From: Torymus aiolomorphi
Lineage: Eukaryota > Arthropoda > Insecta > Hymenoptera > Torymidae
Assembly: GCA_036365515.1 (NCBI GenBank)
Contig: CM070874.1
Span: 222,370,442-222,434,441, forward strand
Direction of reading: 5' to 3'
Length of the DNA stretch: 64,000 nt
This document shows, one piece after another, positions 32,923-44,519 of this stretch. Positions within the stretch are counted from its first letter, which is position 1, and each line of letters starts with the position of its first letter. The position numbers and the translations under genes are program-made. The notes beneath the pieces are model-generated. The model had not been told where the DNA came from and searched no databases. It was given only the letters and a program-made list of their open reading frames with translations.

Positions 32923-35072
32923 AACTTAAATTTATTAATGTGCCTTTCAAACAAAAATTAGCAAAAAAATTAAATGATATCTATTACAAAAAATATAATA
33001 GTAATATAGACAGAGATAGATATAACGTTAATTTGAATAAAAGCAATGTCGAAAATCATAACACGCAGGTTATTGAACTGAGCGAAAATATACAAGAAAA
33101 GTGGTGTGTGAATGTCGCGGGCATTGAACTCCCGAAATATGTAATTGATGTGTTGAAACTTGGAGAGAAATTTAATTTTAATAACCGTTTTGACAACACA
33201 CTAACATTGCAATATATAAAGAATTTTGAGATGTTCATAAATAATAATGATAATGATGAAAGTGTTAAAACACTAAGGGGTACTTTTCTCAACCTATTAA
33301 AAAGACACTACAACAAAGAATTATCAAATGAAAACCATTTTGATAAACAGTTCAAAACAGATTTAATGAAAACAAAAGAATTTATAAAGCGAAATTCACA
33401 GTTACTTATCACTAGAGCTGATAAGGGAAATGCTACCGTTATAATTAAAAAATCTGATTATATAGAAAAAACTGAAAGCCTTTTTCAAGATAACAAGTAT
33501 TATAAATTAGTCAAAACAAATCCTTTATCTGGTTTAGAAAGAAGAACTTATGAATTAATCAAATGGTTAAATAAGATTGACTTCTCGTTTACGGGAAAAA
33601 AGTTTGATTCTATTTTACAAAAGTCCAATATTGCAAAAGCATATGGATTGATAAAAATTCATAAGAATGGCTTTCCCATAAGACCGATAATCTCGGCTAT
33701 AAATTCACCGCTTTACAACATCTCAAAATTCTTTACGAAGTTCTTATCAAACAATCTAAAACAACCAAATTCACATGTAGATAATAGTTTTAAACTAAGA
33801 GAACAAATAGATAATTTCCAAATCCCATCTGATTTTGTAATAATTAGCCTTGATGTAGTAAGTCTTTTCACCAATATTCCTGATTATTTAGTTTATAAAG
33901 CAATAGAAAAAAGATGGACACAGATATATAATAAAATTAATATGAATTGCACCGAGTTTTTACATATAATAAAATACATACTTAACAATAATTTTTTTCA
34001 ATTTAATGGAAAATTTTACCAACAAATTTTCGGTTCAGCTATGGGTAATCCCATTAGCCCCATCTTGGCAGACATTGTCATGGAAGATTTGGAAATTCAA
34101 GCGTTAAATAATCTTAATACGAAACCTTTGTTTTATTTCCGTTACGTTGACGATATTATTTTATGTATACAAAAAGACACGATTGATCATACTGTAAACA
34201 CGTTTAATTCCTATGACCAAAATTTACAGTTCACTGTTGAACTACCACTTAATAACTGTATTAGTTTTCTTGACATCAAAATTATTGTCAATAATCAACA
34301 ACGCATTATCACAGATTGGTACCATAAACAAACTTTTTCCGGAAGATATTTAAATTATTTATCTCAACATCCTCTTTGTAATAAAATTGCCATTATTTAT
34401 AGTTTAGTTGACCGAGCATTTAAATTATCACACAACTCTTTTCACAATAAAAATATAAATTTTATCAAGGAACTTTTAAAACAGAATAATTATCCACCTG
34501 AATTATCAGAATTTCATATAAAAAAACGCCTAAATAAATTAAGAAATAGTAATAACAATCGATGCAATGAGAAAAATAAAAAAATGTTTATTACACTTCC
34601 ATATGTTAAAGAATTAGAAAGATCCATGAATATTTTGTTTAAACAACACAATACAAATATCATATATAGTACCAAGAATAAACTCAATAATATTATTAAA
34701 TTAGGTAAAGATAATACTAAAATCTGTGATAAAGCGAATGTTGTTTATAAAATTAATTGTGAAGATTGTGAGGCTTCGTACGTTGGCCAGACAGGTAGAC
34801 GTTTAAATGTACGAATTAATGAACACTCTAAAAAATACACTAGGAAAGACGATAATTCATCATTATATCTACACACAAAAAACAATAATCATAAAATAGA
34901 TTTCAATAATGTACAAATTCTAGATACAGAAATTAATAGAGGAAAAAGATTATTTTCGGGAGCTGTATTCATACACACACAATCAAGATATATGAATAAA
35001 CAATTCGAAATTAATAGTTTACCAAAAGAATATACCACTCTAATAAATAATTGTCAATTTATGTGCTTATAA
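32865..35072 (+). CDS. Penelope-like reverse transcriptase with GIY-YIG endonuclease
   Basis: A 735-codon frame. RT blocks include ITRADKGNATVIIKKSDYI, KAYGLIKIHKNGFPIRPIIS, FVIISLDVVSLFTNIP, GSAMGNPISPILADIVME and the catalytic FRYVDDIILC (Tyr427-Asp430). The C-terminus has a CxxC pair (KINCEDCEASYVGQTGR, Tyr639) and the GIY-YIG nuclease pattern with RINEH and later KRLFSGAVF. This is the standard Penelope layout: the telomerase-like RT copies the RNA and the nuclease opens the target. No stops interrupt. Only the N-terminal frame change at about 32865 casts doubt on activity. Confidence 0.95.
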   Translation: MEHTIDNDIVILFVNYYNIKLKFINVPFKQKLAKKLNDIYYKKYNSNIDRDRYNVNLNKSNVENHNTQVIELSENIQEKWCVNVAGIELPKYVIDVLKLGEKFNFNNRFDNTLTLQYIKNFEMFINNNDNDESVKTLRGTFLNLLKRHYNKELSNENHFDKQFKTDLMKTKEFIKRNSQLLITRADKGNATVIIKKSDYIEKTESLFQDNKYYKLVKTNPLSGLERRTYELIKWLNKIDFSFTGKKFDSILQKSNIAKAYGLIKIHKNGFPIRPIISAINSPLYNISKFFTKFLSNNLKQPNSHVDNSFKLREQIDNFQIPSDFVIISLDVVSLFTNIPDYLVYKAIEKRWTQIYNKINMNCTEFLHIIKYILNNNFFQFNGKFYQQIFGSAMGNPISPILADIVMEDLEIQALNNLNTKPLFYFRYVDDIILCIQKDTIDHTVNTFNSYDQNLQFTVELPLNNCISFLDIKIIVNNQQRIITDWYHKQTFSGRYLNYLSQHPLCNKIAIIYSLVDRAFKLSHNSFHNKNINFIKELLKQNNYPPELSEFHIKKRLNKLRNSNNNRCNEKNKKMFITLPYVKELERSMNILFKQHNTNIIYSTKNKLNNIIKLGKDNTKICDKANVVYKINCEDCEASYVGQTGRRLNVRINEHSKKYTRKDDNSSLYLHTKNNNHKIDFNNVQILDTEINRGKRLFSGAVFIHTQSRYMNKQFEINSLPKEYTTLINNCQFMCL

Positions 35073-35087
35073 GAGGAAAATACTGAA

Positions 35088-35600
35088 AGCAGCAAGTGAA
35101 GGAGAACAGGAGAACATGCTGAGGTAGAGTTACCACGCACGCCCACGTTGTCGTAGGATTGCTCGTTGTCGAAAATTTTGTAACATTGGTTGGGGTCCCC
35201 CTCTACTTAGACATACTCTCCTGATAGCACACCCGCTGTGTCGCTTCGAAAATTGTCTATTGCATCCCCACCACTGTACGCGCGTCTTATACACACACAT
35301 ATATGCGTAACATCTGTATAAATACGACGAAAAATCCGAATTGTAAGCAGTGACGAACGGATTACTTTCCGTAAAAGAATCTGACAATACGTTTTAAATG
35401 TAAGTTTTATTTATTAATGCGAAATTAAGTTATTGTGAATTGTAAAAAATAATTGTATAATTGTTGTATTTAGAACCTGAAGAGGGACGTAATAAAATGT
35501 CCGAAACGTTGTAAATAATTGTTTTACTTATAAAAAACACCTTGGTAGTACGGCCATTAGCTACAAATTCTATAACTACACCAAAAAACCTACCATTGGC
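35088..35600 (+). repeat. 3' pLTR of the Penelope-like element
   Basis: Direct repeat of 31867-32330. It starts right after the RT stop and continues to ACCTACCATTGGCTACATTT close to the target duplication. Confidence 0.9.
35466..35521 (+). ncRNA. Hammerhead-ribozyme-like motif in the 3' pLTR
   Basis: Core CTGAAGA (35477-35483) and GAAAC (35503-35507), the same as the 5' copy. The predicted cut is after T35510. Two direct copies would release a unit-length RNA if active. Confidence 0.75.
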
Positions 35601-35647
35601 TACATTTAACCAACCTATTATGTAGTAGTTCTAGTCCCTTATATTGC

Positions 35648-35935
35648 CTAATCAGCTTTCAGGAGTTTATGCGTAGGAGAACAGAGGTTAAAGATGATTT
35701 CATCAGGTGACAGGTCGATGGGGACATCTCTGATAATGGCCTGTCTATTGAGCCTATGTGTAGGGATAGAAGCTCTCAGATTATGCTGAGGTAGGACAGG
35801 ACTAAGTACGATGTTGTTGGCAGTCTGTCTGTCACTGACCACAAGTATAATCTTGAAAGAGCCTGAAGGAGAAATTGAATCAATATTACCTTTATGACAG
35901 GAGGCGATAGTTCTGCCGACAATAGTAGGATGCAA
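35648..35935 (-). pseudogene. Fragment of a non-LTR retrotransposon-like protein
   Basis: The 95-codon frame contains NRQAIIRDVPIDLSPDEIIF and SFKIILVVSDRQTANN. These resemble the RNA-recognition-like middle of ORF1 proteins of insect I/Jockey-group elements, where a similar RDV-x-LS-EEI pattern occurs. It is truncated at both ends with no start or zinc knuckle. Assignment is by resemblance only. Confidence 0.45.
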
Positions 35936-36143
35936 TTTGCCAGAGCGCGATTCAGCAGAGGTTCGATGAAGGCTATAAAAGGGCCTTCGCTGCTCTCAGA
36001 GTACAGACAAGATGTGTTAACTAGGAGACTGTTGATCTTTTGAAATGGCCGTCAGAAGGCTGCTGCTGGTTTATAAGAGCCTTTTTGCGGGTTGGTTGCT
36101 CGTCCTTAAGGGCATAGGACCCTCAGAAGTCTCTGGAGAAAAA

Positions 36144-36365
36144 TCACGGGCCCTTTTCAGACTCTTGAATATACGCCACGAGACCTACAGAGAGATCAGA
36201 AGAACTATTAGGAGGATGTTGATATTGAGGGAAAGAGTCTTTATAGAGGGAGGCTAAAGATTTTCTAATAGCGTTAGAAGTAGAAGCATGCTGAAAAGAA
36301 AAAGTGGATAGAAGAGAGGGCCAAAGGTCGGCGGCCCCTGGAGGGAGTTTATGTTTGTCCAACAA
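36144..36365 (-). pseudogene. Short ORF next to the non-LTR fragment, uncertain
   Basis: A 73-codon frame beginning MLDKHKLPPGAADLWPSLLS. It was not recognised. It may be part of the same decayed retroelement as 35648-35935. Confidence 0.25.
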
Positions 36366-36554
36366 GATGAAGAGAGAAGGTTAAATATACAGAAGATAGA
36401 GAGAAAATCGACAAAACAGAAAGAGCGTACAGAAAAGAAAGAACTGTAAGCAAAAAAAGAAGAAAAACACTTTAAAAATCGCTATGAACACTGTGGCAAT
36501 AAGAGCATATGTACACCGCGCGGTTGTTCTCGCTCTAATCCTGATGGGAATGCA

Positions 36555-37110
36555 CTGATATGTCAAAAGCGTTTGACAAGGTATGTCACGTTCGCTTACT
36601 TTCCAACATTTGGAATTTCGGGATGCCTAGAACACTCTTTTTATTAATCTCTTCGTACTTATCGGGGCACACACAAGCTGTACGTTCGAACAATTATATC
36701 TCTCCTATCAATACCGTAATTTTCGGGGTACCTCAAGGGTTCCACATAGGCCTGCTTTTATTTTGCGTTTATGTAACTCATCTGGTCTCTTACATCAAAT
36801 ATTCAAAAATACTTATGTATGCGGATGATGTAAATACTTTTTCGATTGTATAGTGGACGGACGACTCCGAAAAATTACAAGACGACTTTACAGCCCTTTT
36901 ACAATAGTCATGCGAAAACAGACTGCCACTTAACACTAATAAGTGCCATTCAATCTCCTTCCATCACAGCAAAACTTGGCACGTATTTGATTATAATTTA
37001 AATCAAATTTTTCTATCTCGAGCTAACTCTACAAAAGATCTGGGTGCCTATATTGACTGTAATAGTACATTACTCAACATGAGCGCAAAGAGGGTGATTC
37101 ACCACCTAGC
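36555..37110 (+). pseudogene. Non-LTR reverse transcriptase fragment
   Basis: It reads SKAFDKVCHVRLLSNIWNFG, SSYLSGHTQAVRSNNYIS, FGVPQG and ILMYADDVNTFSI, the RT palm with catalytic YADD, then in the same frame after a stop DDSEKLQDDFTALLQ and ENRLPLNTNKCHSISF, STKDLGAYID. This is the fingers-palm-thumb order of Jockey/CR1-type RTs. It is truncated at both ends, with stops at about 36851 and 36907. Confidence 0.85.
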
Positions 37111-37229
37111 CGAGTTTGTCGTCCGAGCTAAGCGAGTTCTTTAATATTGAAGTAAATAAATAGATAAATAAAGAAATAAATACCTTTTAATTTAGAAGCA
37201 GATCAATGAATCAGAGAAATAAGTTCGAG

Positions 37230-37840
37230 ATTGACGCATTATGAAGGATCAAGCAAAAATACTCAATTTAATGCCGGAGGAAAGTTAAGCATTCAGACAT
37301 TTTATCCTGTCATCAATTCTCTTTGTTGAAACTTAAGTAATAGAGCCTCTGCCTATGAAAAAGTTAATAAAAGTTCTGAATATTTTACGTGCCTTCAAAA
37401 AATTGATCAAGATGAAATTATAATATCCGGCGAAAATTTAGCAAAAATTTACGATAACAATATTTACTCTGAACATTTAACAACGGAATGTATTCATCTA
37501 AAATATTACATTAATGAAATTCAAAAAGAGGAAATGTCTATTTTGGATATATACCTTTTAATTAAAAAAGAATTTTTACATCCGCTTTTCCTAATGTAGA
37601 AATTTGCCTCAAAATTTGTTTGTCGCTAACGGCTACAAATTGTAGTGGCGAACGTTGGTTCGCAAGATTAAAATTAATTAAAATGATCATCGAAGAGGTC
37701 TCAGTCAAGACTTAATTATTTATCGCTGATAAATATTGAATCAAATTTATTAACAAAATTCAATTTTGATGAACTAATTGTTGATTATACCGAAAAAGAA
37801 TGTAGAAGAAAAAAAAAATTTCAAAATTATGTTTAGTACA
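37230..37840 (+). pseudogene. hAT-type transposase C-terminal fragment (ZMYM1-like)
   Basis: Shifting frames give SAYEKVNKSSEYFTCLQKID, IYSEHLTTECIHLKYYINEI, then FPNVEICLKICLSLTATNCS with GERWFARLKLIKN and LNYLSLINIESNLLTKFNFD. This is the hAT dimerisation region of the zinc-finger-MYM-like subgroup of domesticated or transposon hAT proteins. Several frameshifts are present. Downstream, GGCACTGCCTAGGGGCCCCG (37958-37977) resembles a hAT terminal sequence. Confidence 0.7.
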
Positions 37841-37981
37841 AATTAAATGTAGATTAAAAAAGTATTTTATAAATTTGATCGTGAGACCTTTTTAATTCAA
37901 TAAATCAGTTTTGTATTTTGTAAAGCGGCGTTCACCTTGAGCCCGGCCTTAAAGACGGCACTGCCTAGGGGCCCCGCAAAT

Positions 37982-38302
37982 TTAATATGCATGTATTATG
38001 CCCCGCGTGCATTCAAAATTCGCTGTAGGTCGGCTGATTTCGTTCAGCAAGCAAGGAAGCTCGCTTCGTATATGGTGATCGAACACTCCAGATAATGAGT
38101 CTGCAACCTTCAGTAGTAAGTTAGCAGCATTATCGTTGCTTGCCGTTGGAAGAGGCTGCCCAGTCGTCAAATCCATTACACTTTGCTTGAAACTTTTCAT
38201 ACATTCTGTGACTAACAAATGCCGTGTTTCCGGATGTAATTTTTGGAATATTTCCTTTATTTCTTTCAATTTTTGTGCATGCATGCTCCTGTACTCATCC
38301 AA
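37982..38302 (-). CDS. Unrecognised ORF of 106 codons
   Basis: The frame includes KLKEIKEIFQKLHPETRHLL, then CMKSFKQSVMDLTTG and LLLKVADSLSGVFDHHIRSE. It is amphipathic, possibly helical, with no signal or membrane segment. It sits in TE debris, so it is probably an element fragment, but no family was recognised. Confidence 0.3.
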   Translation of the reverse strand: MDEYRSMHAQKLKEIKEIFQKLHPETRHLLVTECMKSFKQSVMDLTTGQPLPTASNDNAANLLLKVADSLSGVFDHHIRSELPCLLNEISRPTANFECTRGIIHAY

Positions 38303-39890
38303 AATGCACGGATTTTCTATGCTCGATTACCAGTGCGTGAGCCCGATAAACTAGTACACGATTTTTGAGGGGCCTCCGAGACTTACTCGGATTTTGTTGC
38401 TAGTTGCGCGAATGTAGTTCAGGAAAACGGTATATTAATGGAGGCAGTTGTATCGGTATATTAAATTCGTATTGGCACTCGCAACGACAGAAATGTATTT
38501 TAGTAGGTAATTTCAGTAGCACAATGAGATATATGACTTACAGAAGTGTACTCACGAGCGTAGCTAGTTTAGCGATGAGGCATACACTTCTGCAGTGACG
38601 AGCTGTACTGACGTCATTCTGTCCGGTTTTCTTCTGTCGATGAACTCGCTGCGCTGCGATTTAGCACAGATCTGTGTTCAGCCGTAATAGCACCTGCTTC
38701 CTTCTGCTGTGGAACTTGCTGCGCTGATAATTGGCGCAGATCTGTGCTGGGCTGATCTAGCGCCTGCTTTCTTCTGCCGACAGAACTGATTGCACTAGTT
38801 GTATCAGCGAGTGTGTTAACACATTGGCACTCGCGATTTTTCACACATGACCACGAGTAATGCCAAAAGGGATGCTGTATGGTTAGGGTTCTTCGCCAAA
38901 ATCGTGTTGCGTATCTTGGGTTGTTTGACTGAAATCAGGTTGTGTGGCTCATCAACGGGCCGGTGGACCGTCTTACACTCGTTTAATTCACTCTACACTG
39001 AATTAATGTTTACGTTAAAAAAACTTGCTTTTAGTTGCAACTTTTCTTAAAATCAATTGGCACTTGTAACTTCAAAGAAGATTTTTCCTTTATGAAACGA
39101 ATATCCCATGACTCACAACGGATGCCAGATTTTTTGTTATGGGTGAGTGCTATCCGTGGTGATCGACACTAGCCTACCCGTACAGCAACGCCGAGGCGCT
39201 TCCGACGGAAGTGCCAGCTACAAGCTTGCGCTTTCCGTGGGAGCGACCGGTAAGATGCTGAGCGGGATGCGATATCAAAGTCGTCGTACGGACGTCTCGG
39301 CTTATCGGTGACACTATTAAAAAATGTATAACTTTCTACTTAAGTATACAATAAGGCAAATATATTTTGTTAGGAATTCTAAATAATTATTTCACTAATA
39401 ATTCGAAATTTTCAAACCACTTATCGTTTGAAACTCATCTTTTCAATAACCTACTACTAGTAAATAAAATATAGCCTTTAAAGAACTAATGTTAAAAAAA
39501 TTTACTATTTCTTACAATTTAGGGTTATATAACTTATAACGCTATACTTACGCAGGAATCTGGGCCGTGACGTTATTGATGATCTCTTCAACAATTATGA
39601 TATTTCAGATTGTAGTTAGTATGCAAATATATTTTCAGTTACTGTGAAGCACAAGGAGATGGAAAATTAAATGTTTTCAAATGATCACTCACGGCAATTA
39701 ATATTAACATTTTACACTTTAACATTTATTAAAAAAAGGAAAATGATAAGAAAATATATATAAGTTTTCAAGTATAATCTATAAGTTTTGTTGAGCGCCA
39801 GCAGGGACGTTCCCAACATCCTAAATTACCTAAGTTTCGACAAGTCTAAAAATGCGAAGCAATGACGGGGCAGTTTCGGTAGAATGCGAT
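38303..39890. other. No gene recognised; minisatellite inside
   Basis: Mixed composition with short ORFs only. The recognisable feature is the tandem repeat at 38625-38790. GC-rich sequence around 39140-39310 has no clear identity. The rest is AT-rich. Confidence 0.4.
38625..38790. repeat. Tandem repeat, about 2.2 units of roughly 75 bp
   Basis: Units share TTCTTCTG, GAACTTGCTGCGCTG, GCACAGATCTGTG and TAGCACCTGCTTCCTTCTG with small differences. They start near 38630, 38706 and 38775. Confidence 0.7.
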
Positions 39891-40245
39891 ACGAGACGTG
39901 AATTTAGGTGCTACGCTCACGAGTGAAGTTTCGGCAGGTTCCATGGATGATGCGAATTACAAAGGTTTCCTCGGCTCTAGAATACTTAAGGGCGGCATCC
40001 TACAAAGACTCACCAGCCCGAAGCTGGGAACGGTGGGATTAAACAAACTTTTAATTCGACCACCTGCAATTTCTCGATGGGATATGGTAGTTAAACCCTT
40101 CAGAAGTAATTCCCAATACATTTTAAAATCGCCTACTGGAATGTTCTTTTGCAAAATCGATTTTAATTTTTTTTACATTTTATTTACTATTGTTTATATT
40201 TTTTCATATTTCAAAATTCTAAATGAAAAAAATTATTACGTATAA
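39784..40245 (+). other. Unrecognised ORF with possible retroelement leader
   Basis: Near 39788 TTGAGCGCCAGCAGGGACGT resembles a retroelement primer-binding leader. Then a 115-codon ORF (39898-40245) reads GATLTSEVSAGSMDDANYKG, SRILKGGILQRLTSPKLGTV and VKPFRSNSQYILKSPTG before ending in a hydrophobic AT-rich tail. No known family was recognised. It may be a truncated gag or a pseudogene exon. Confidence 0.25.
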
Positions 40246-42627
40246 TACATAAATTTATTTGTGAAGTAAAATTATTAAATAATTTAAGTAATAAAAGATA
40301 TAAATTATATTATATAAACTTATTAAAGATTTAATAAAAATATTCGTAATGAAAATAAATAAGATAGACGTGCAGTTTGATAGTATTTTCTTTATTTACA
40401 TCTTGGCTATCACTACGTATATGCTCTCGCTATATATACACTATCTCACACTGCATAGTGTAATCAGCGACACGAATGTAATACTACTGTAATTATATTT
40501 ATAAAATATAAAAAAAATAAAAACAAGTGAAGATAATCTCTTGAAATTTTAGCTAAATGTTGTACGAGATAAGTGTACTGACAAGGAGTGACTCTCAAAT
40601 TCGTATCATGGATTCACCCAGGGTCGTAGGATATGCTTTCTTATATATAATTATGAAAGGCAGTACAGTCCTAGACCCTAACGCCTTCATTATTTAAAGT
40701 TATAGGAGCTTGAATTATTTAAATATTAACTGATTTTTTCACCTTAAATTACCCATCTGACAGCTAATCTTTGCTTTTATTCCTGTAAACAAACTTTAAA
40801 ACATTTTCATTTGTTAAAATATGACACAGTTTAGTAAAATATAAACAATTTTTAACAAAAATATTCATTGGTAATTTATATTATTTTATATTACCTCATT
40901 TGGAAACATTAAATGACATTTTTGCCAATATTCTTGCTTTAATCAAAATGAAATAAATTGTTGACTAGGAAGCATGATTTATTGGCTAAACTTACTCAAT
41001 TTGGAGTCCAATGTAAAGAATATACAATAAATATATCCATTAATTAGTTCTTAATATCCACAATCCCATTAAAAATAATTGAAATGATAGCTTGATTATG
41101 TTATGATTTTGGAATATCGAGCGAACTTTAACCTATCTTTTGAATCCTGAAATATTATAAGAAAAGGGCACAAAGTATCACTCTTTAATAAAACTTCTAC
41201 ATTAATAAAACCATATAACATAACAAAATTATACATTTCTGATGGTAAATATTTATGAATATCTCTTAAGTTGTCCTTTTGGAGTTACAATCAGGCTTGA
41301 AAGTTGGTGAATTCATATACACAATTTTTAAACTTTTTTTCCTTTCTTTTCGTCTTTTATCAATCACTGTCTCCATTCTAGTATTAATAAATTACTTGTA
41401 AAACACAAAACAATTAGTCGCGAATGAACAACGTCAGCTGTCACCGATTACGGAATAAAGATTTTTGTTGTCTGCTGTTGTAATTATGTTCTGAAGGCGC
41501 AAACACCAGTCTACTGATCGATTAGATGTCTCAACGTCTGCAGTCGATGAAAGAATCGATAGTATAGAGTTCAATTAAAAGTGTAGAGATCGCACCACTC
41601 GAACGTCAACTTTGAGTTCAAAAAAGAGTTGAGTTATGGACCAGTATCTTGGTAATTTGAAAAATATTACTCACTCTTACACAGTGTTATATATGTTTGT
41701 AAATACAAATATTTTTATTTACAAATATTATATATTAATACACAATTTTGAAATAAATAGAAAAAAAATGCATTTTAATATATATCAAAATAGATTAAAA
41801 TTAATAGATCAATATTGGAAAGATATTTTCAATCATGTAACAAACTTTTTTAAATTCCAAAGAAGAAATTTTTTTAAATAAACAAACAAAAAATTATTTC
41901 ACATCAAAATAATAGAATATAGTAATATAACTTACTTCATTAGCGTCAAACTACCCATAATTTAATTACGAAAATATGTCAGCCAATCATATATCATATG
42001 TTTAAATGAAAGCATAAGGCATAATCCGCATAACCTACCTTTTTTCACAGTTGACGTTCGAGTGGTGTCATCTCTATACTTTTGATAGAACTATATACTA
42101 TCAATCAATTCTTTCATCGGCTGCAGACGCTGAGACATCTAATCGATCAGTAGACTGGTGTTTGCGCCTTCAGAACATAATTACAACAGCAGGCAACGAA
42201 AATCTTTATTCCGTAATCGGTGACAGCTGACGTTTTTCATTCGCGACTAATTGTTTTGTGTTTTACAAGTAATTTATAACACTAGAATGGAGACAGTGAT
42301 TGATAAAAGACGAAAAGAAAGGAAAAAAAGTTTAAAAATTGTGTATATTCACCAACTTTCAAGCCTCATTGTAACTCCAAAAGGACAACTTAAGAGACCT
42401 TCATAAATATTTACCATCAGATATGTATAATTTTATTATGTTATATGGTTTTATTAACGTAGAAGTTTTATTAAAGAGTGATACTTTGTGCCCTTTTCTT
42501 ATAATATTTCAGGATTCAAAAGATAGGTTAAAGTTCGCTCGATATTCCAAAAGCATAACATAATCAAGCTATCATTTCAATTATTTTTAATGGGATTGTG
42601 GATATTAAGGACTAATTAATGGATATA

Positions 42628-44519
42628 CAAGGTGTCCCATTTTAATCGCCCCAGGCAAATATCTTGAAAAGTATGGGACATGGAAAAAAACTTTAAATAC
42701 AAAAGTTGTAGGGTGCAAAGGGGGTCAGCTAATGGTAACAACGACTTTGACCTTGAACTCTATTTTCAAGGTTATTTCAAGGTCAAAGTGATTTTTTTGA
42801 ATGAGGACCCCTACTTTGGACCCCGGAAATGGAAAGAGCAGAAAATTTTACGTTCAGAAAGGTCTGATATGTCGGGGTTTCAAGGGCAACCAGCTAATTT
42901 AATGAGGTCGACCTGGGAATACCTCTAGGAAGGACAAAATTGACCTTGACGTTCAAGGTCATTTTAAGGTAAGTTGATTTTATAAAATGGAACCCCTTAT
43001 TTTTGACCCCGGAAACGGAAAGAGCGGAAGAATTTACGTCCGAATATGACCTTGACCTCGACCTTGACTTTAACCGTGATCTGGAAGGTTATTTTAAGGT
43101 CAAGTCGATTTTTTTAAAATCCCCTTATTTTTGACCTCGGAAATGGAAAGAGAAGAAAATTTTACGTTCAGATATGTACCGTCATATGGTGGCAAAGTTG
43201 GCCCTCTGAGGTCAATTAAGGGTAATAATAAATAAATTAATTTTTTTGAAGTGGATTTCACTGTTTTTATGAGTTACTTAGGAATCTAAAAGTATTTTTC
43301 TCCCTCAAATGAATCGAAAATTAGAAAGACTACCCTCGACATTAACATTACCCAATGTGCACCGCGTGGAGGTTGCCGAAAAGATTTCGCACATCATTGG
43401 CCCTGAAAAGGGCCGATTGATTAACGGACTGTCATTTGAAGATCTAAGGCAGCAAATGCTCGATCAAGTGTCCGTTCTCTCTGAAACACATTTGCATCCT
43501 TCTTCGGAAGCTTGCTTGAACATTCCTCAATGTTTCCACTGAAATGGATTGGAAAGCTTCCATAATTCTTCCTCTCATGTTCTCTAAGGTTGTTGGAGCA
43601 TGTGCAAAAACTTTGCCTTTAACTACTCCCCACAAAAAAAAGTCAAGAGGTGTGAGGTCTGGGGATCTAGACGGCCACTCGTGTACTTGGCTGCCGATGC
43701 CAATCCAACGATTACGATACATATCATCGAGAAAATTCTTGACTGATCGAACGCAATGTGCAGGAGCTCCATCTTGATGAAACCACATATCCCGCCGTAA
43801 GATAAGTGGGATATCTTCTAATAGAGGAGGTAGCTGGTTTTGCAAAATATCCAAATACAATTGTCCATTCAAATTTTGATTGTAAAAGATAGGTAGATCA
43901 ATAAAGACCTCAAGCACGATTTGACCCTTAATTGACCCCAGAGGGCCAACTTTGACACCATATGACGGTACATATCTGAACGTAAAATTTTCTTCTCTTT
44001 CCATTTCCGAGGTCAAAAATAAGGGGATTTTAAAAAAATCGACTTGACCTTAAATTAACCTTCCAGATCACGGTTAAAGTCAAGGTCGAGGTCAAGGTCA
44101 TATTCGGACGTAAATTCTTCCGCTCTTTCCATTTCCAGGGTCAAAAATAAGGGGTTCCATTTTATAAAATCAACTTACCTTAAAATGACCTTGAACGTCA
44201 AGGTCAATTTTGTCCTTCCTAGAGGTATTCCCAGGTCGACCTCATTAAATTAGCTGGTTGACCTTGAAACCCCAACATATCAGACCTTTCTGAACGTAAA
44301 ATTTTCTGATCTTTCCATTTCCGGGGTCAAAAGTAGGGATTCTCATTAAAAAAAATCACATTGACCTTGAAATAACCTTGAAAATAGAGTTCAAGGTCAA
44401 AGTCGTTGTTACCATTAGCTGACCCCCTTTGCACCCTACAACTTTTGTTTTTAAAGTTTTTTTCCATCTCTCATACTTTTCAAGATATTTGCCTGGGGCG
44501 ATTAAAATGGGACACCTTG
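42628..44519 (-). mobile_element. Mariner-like element with about 595-bp inverted repeats
   Basis: It starts CAAGGTGTCCCATTTTAATC and ends with its complement. TA is duplicated at 42626-42627 and 44520-44521, as expected for Tc1/mariner. The inverted repeats extend to about 43223 and 43925, each with several AAGGTCA / TGACCTTG repeats and GGAAATGGAAAGAG blocks. The 700-bp centre holds only the C-terminal half of a transposase. The target is the right arm of element B. Confidence 0.9.
43444..44016 (-). pseudogene. Mariner-like transposase, C-terminal half
   Basis: The 190-codon frame has LPPLLEDIPLILRRDMWFHQ, DGAPAHCVRSVKNFLDDMY (second catalytic Asp in HQDGAPAH), RNRWIGIGSQVHEWPSRSPD and LTPLDFFLWGVVKGKVF (third acidic site), and a typical C-terminal RIMEAFQSI...RRRMQMC. 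The DNA-binding domains and the first catalytic Asp are missing. The first roughly 30 codons are inverted-repeat sequence. The full-length family is about 340 residues. This copy cannot be active by itself. Confidence 0.85.

Larger units (their letters stand above)
31392..35615 (+). mobile_element. Penelope-like retroelement with 12-bp target duplication
   Basis: TATTATGTAGTA occurs exactly at 31380-31391 and 35616-35627, flanking 4224 bp. The order is an inverted terminal repeat copy (about 31392-31858), a direct copy (about 31867-32330), an RT plus GIY-YIG endonuclease gene (32404-35072), and a second direct copy (about 35088-35600). The inverted-then-direct 5' arrangement and final direct repeat are typical of Penelope-like element pLTRs. 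Each pLTR contains a hammerhead-ribozyme-like motif. The RT gene has one frame change; otherwise it is open. Confidence 0.95.

Noticed and set aside
43309..43777. Plus-strand ORFs in the mariner-like element
   Set aside because: They are antisense to the clear transposase fragment on the minus strand.
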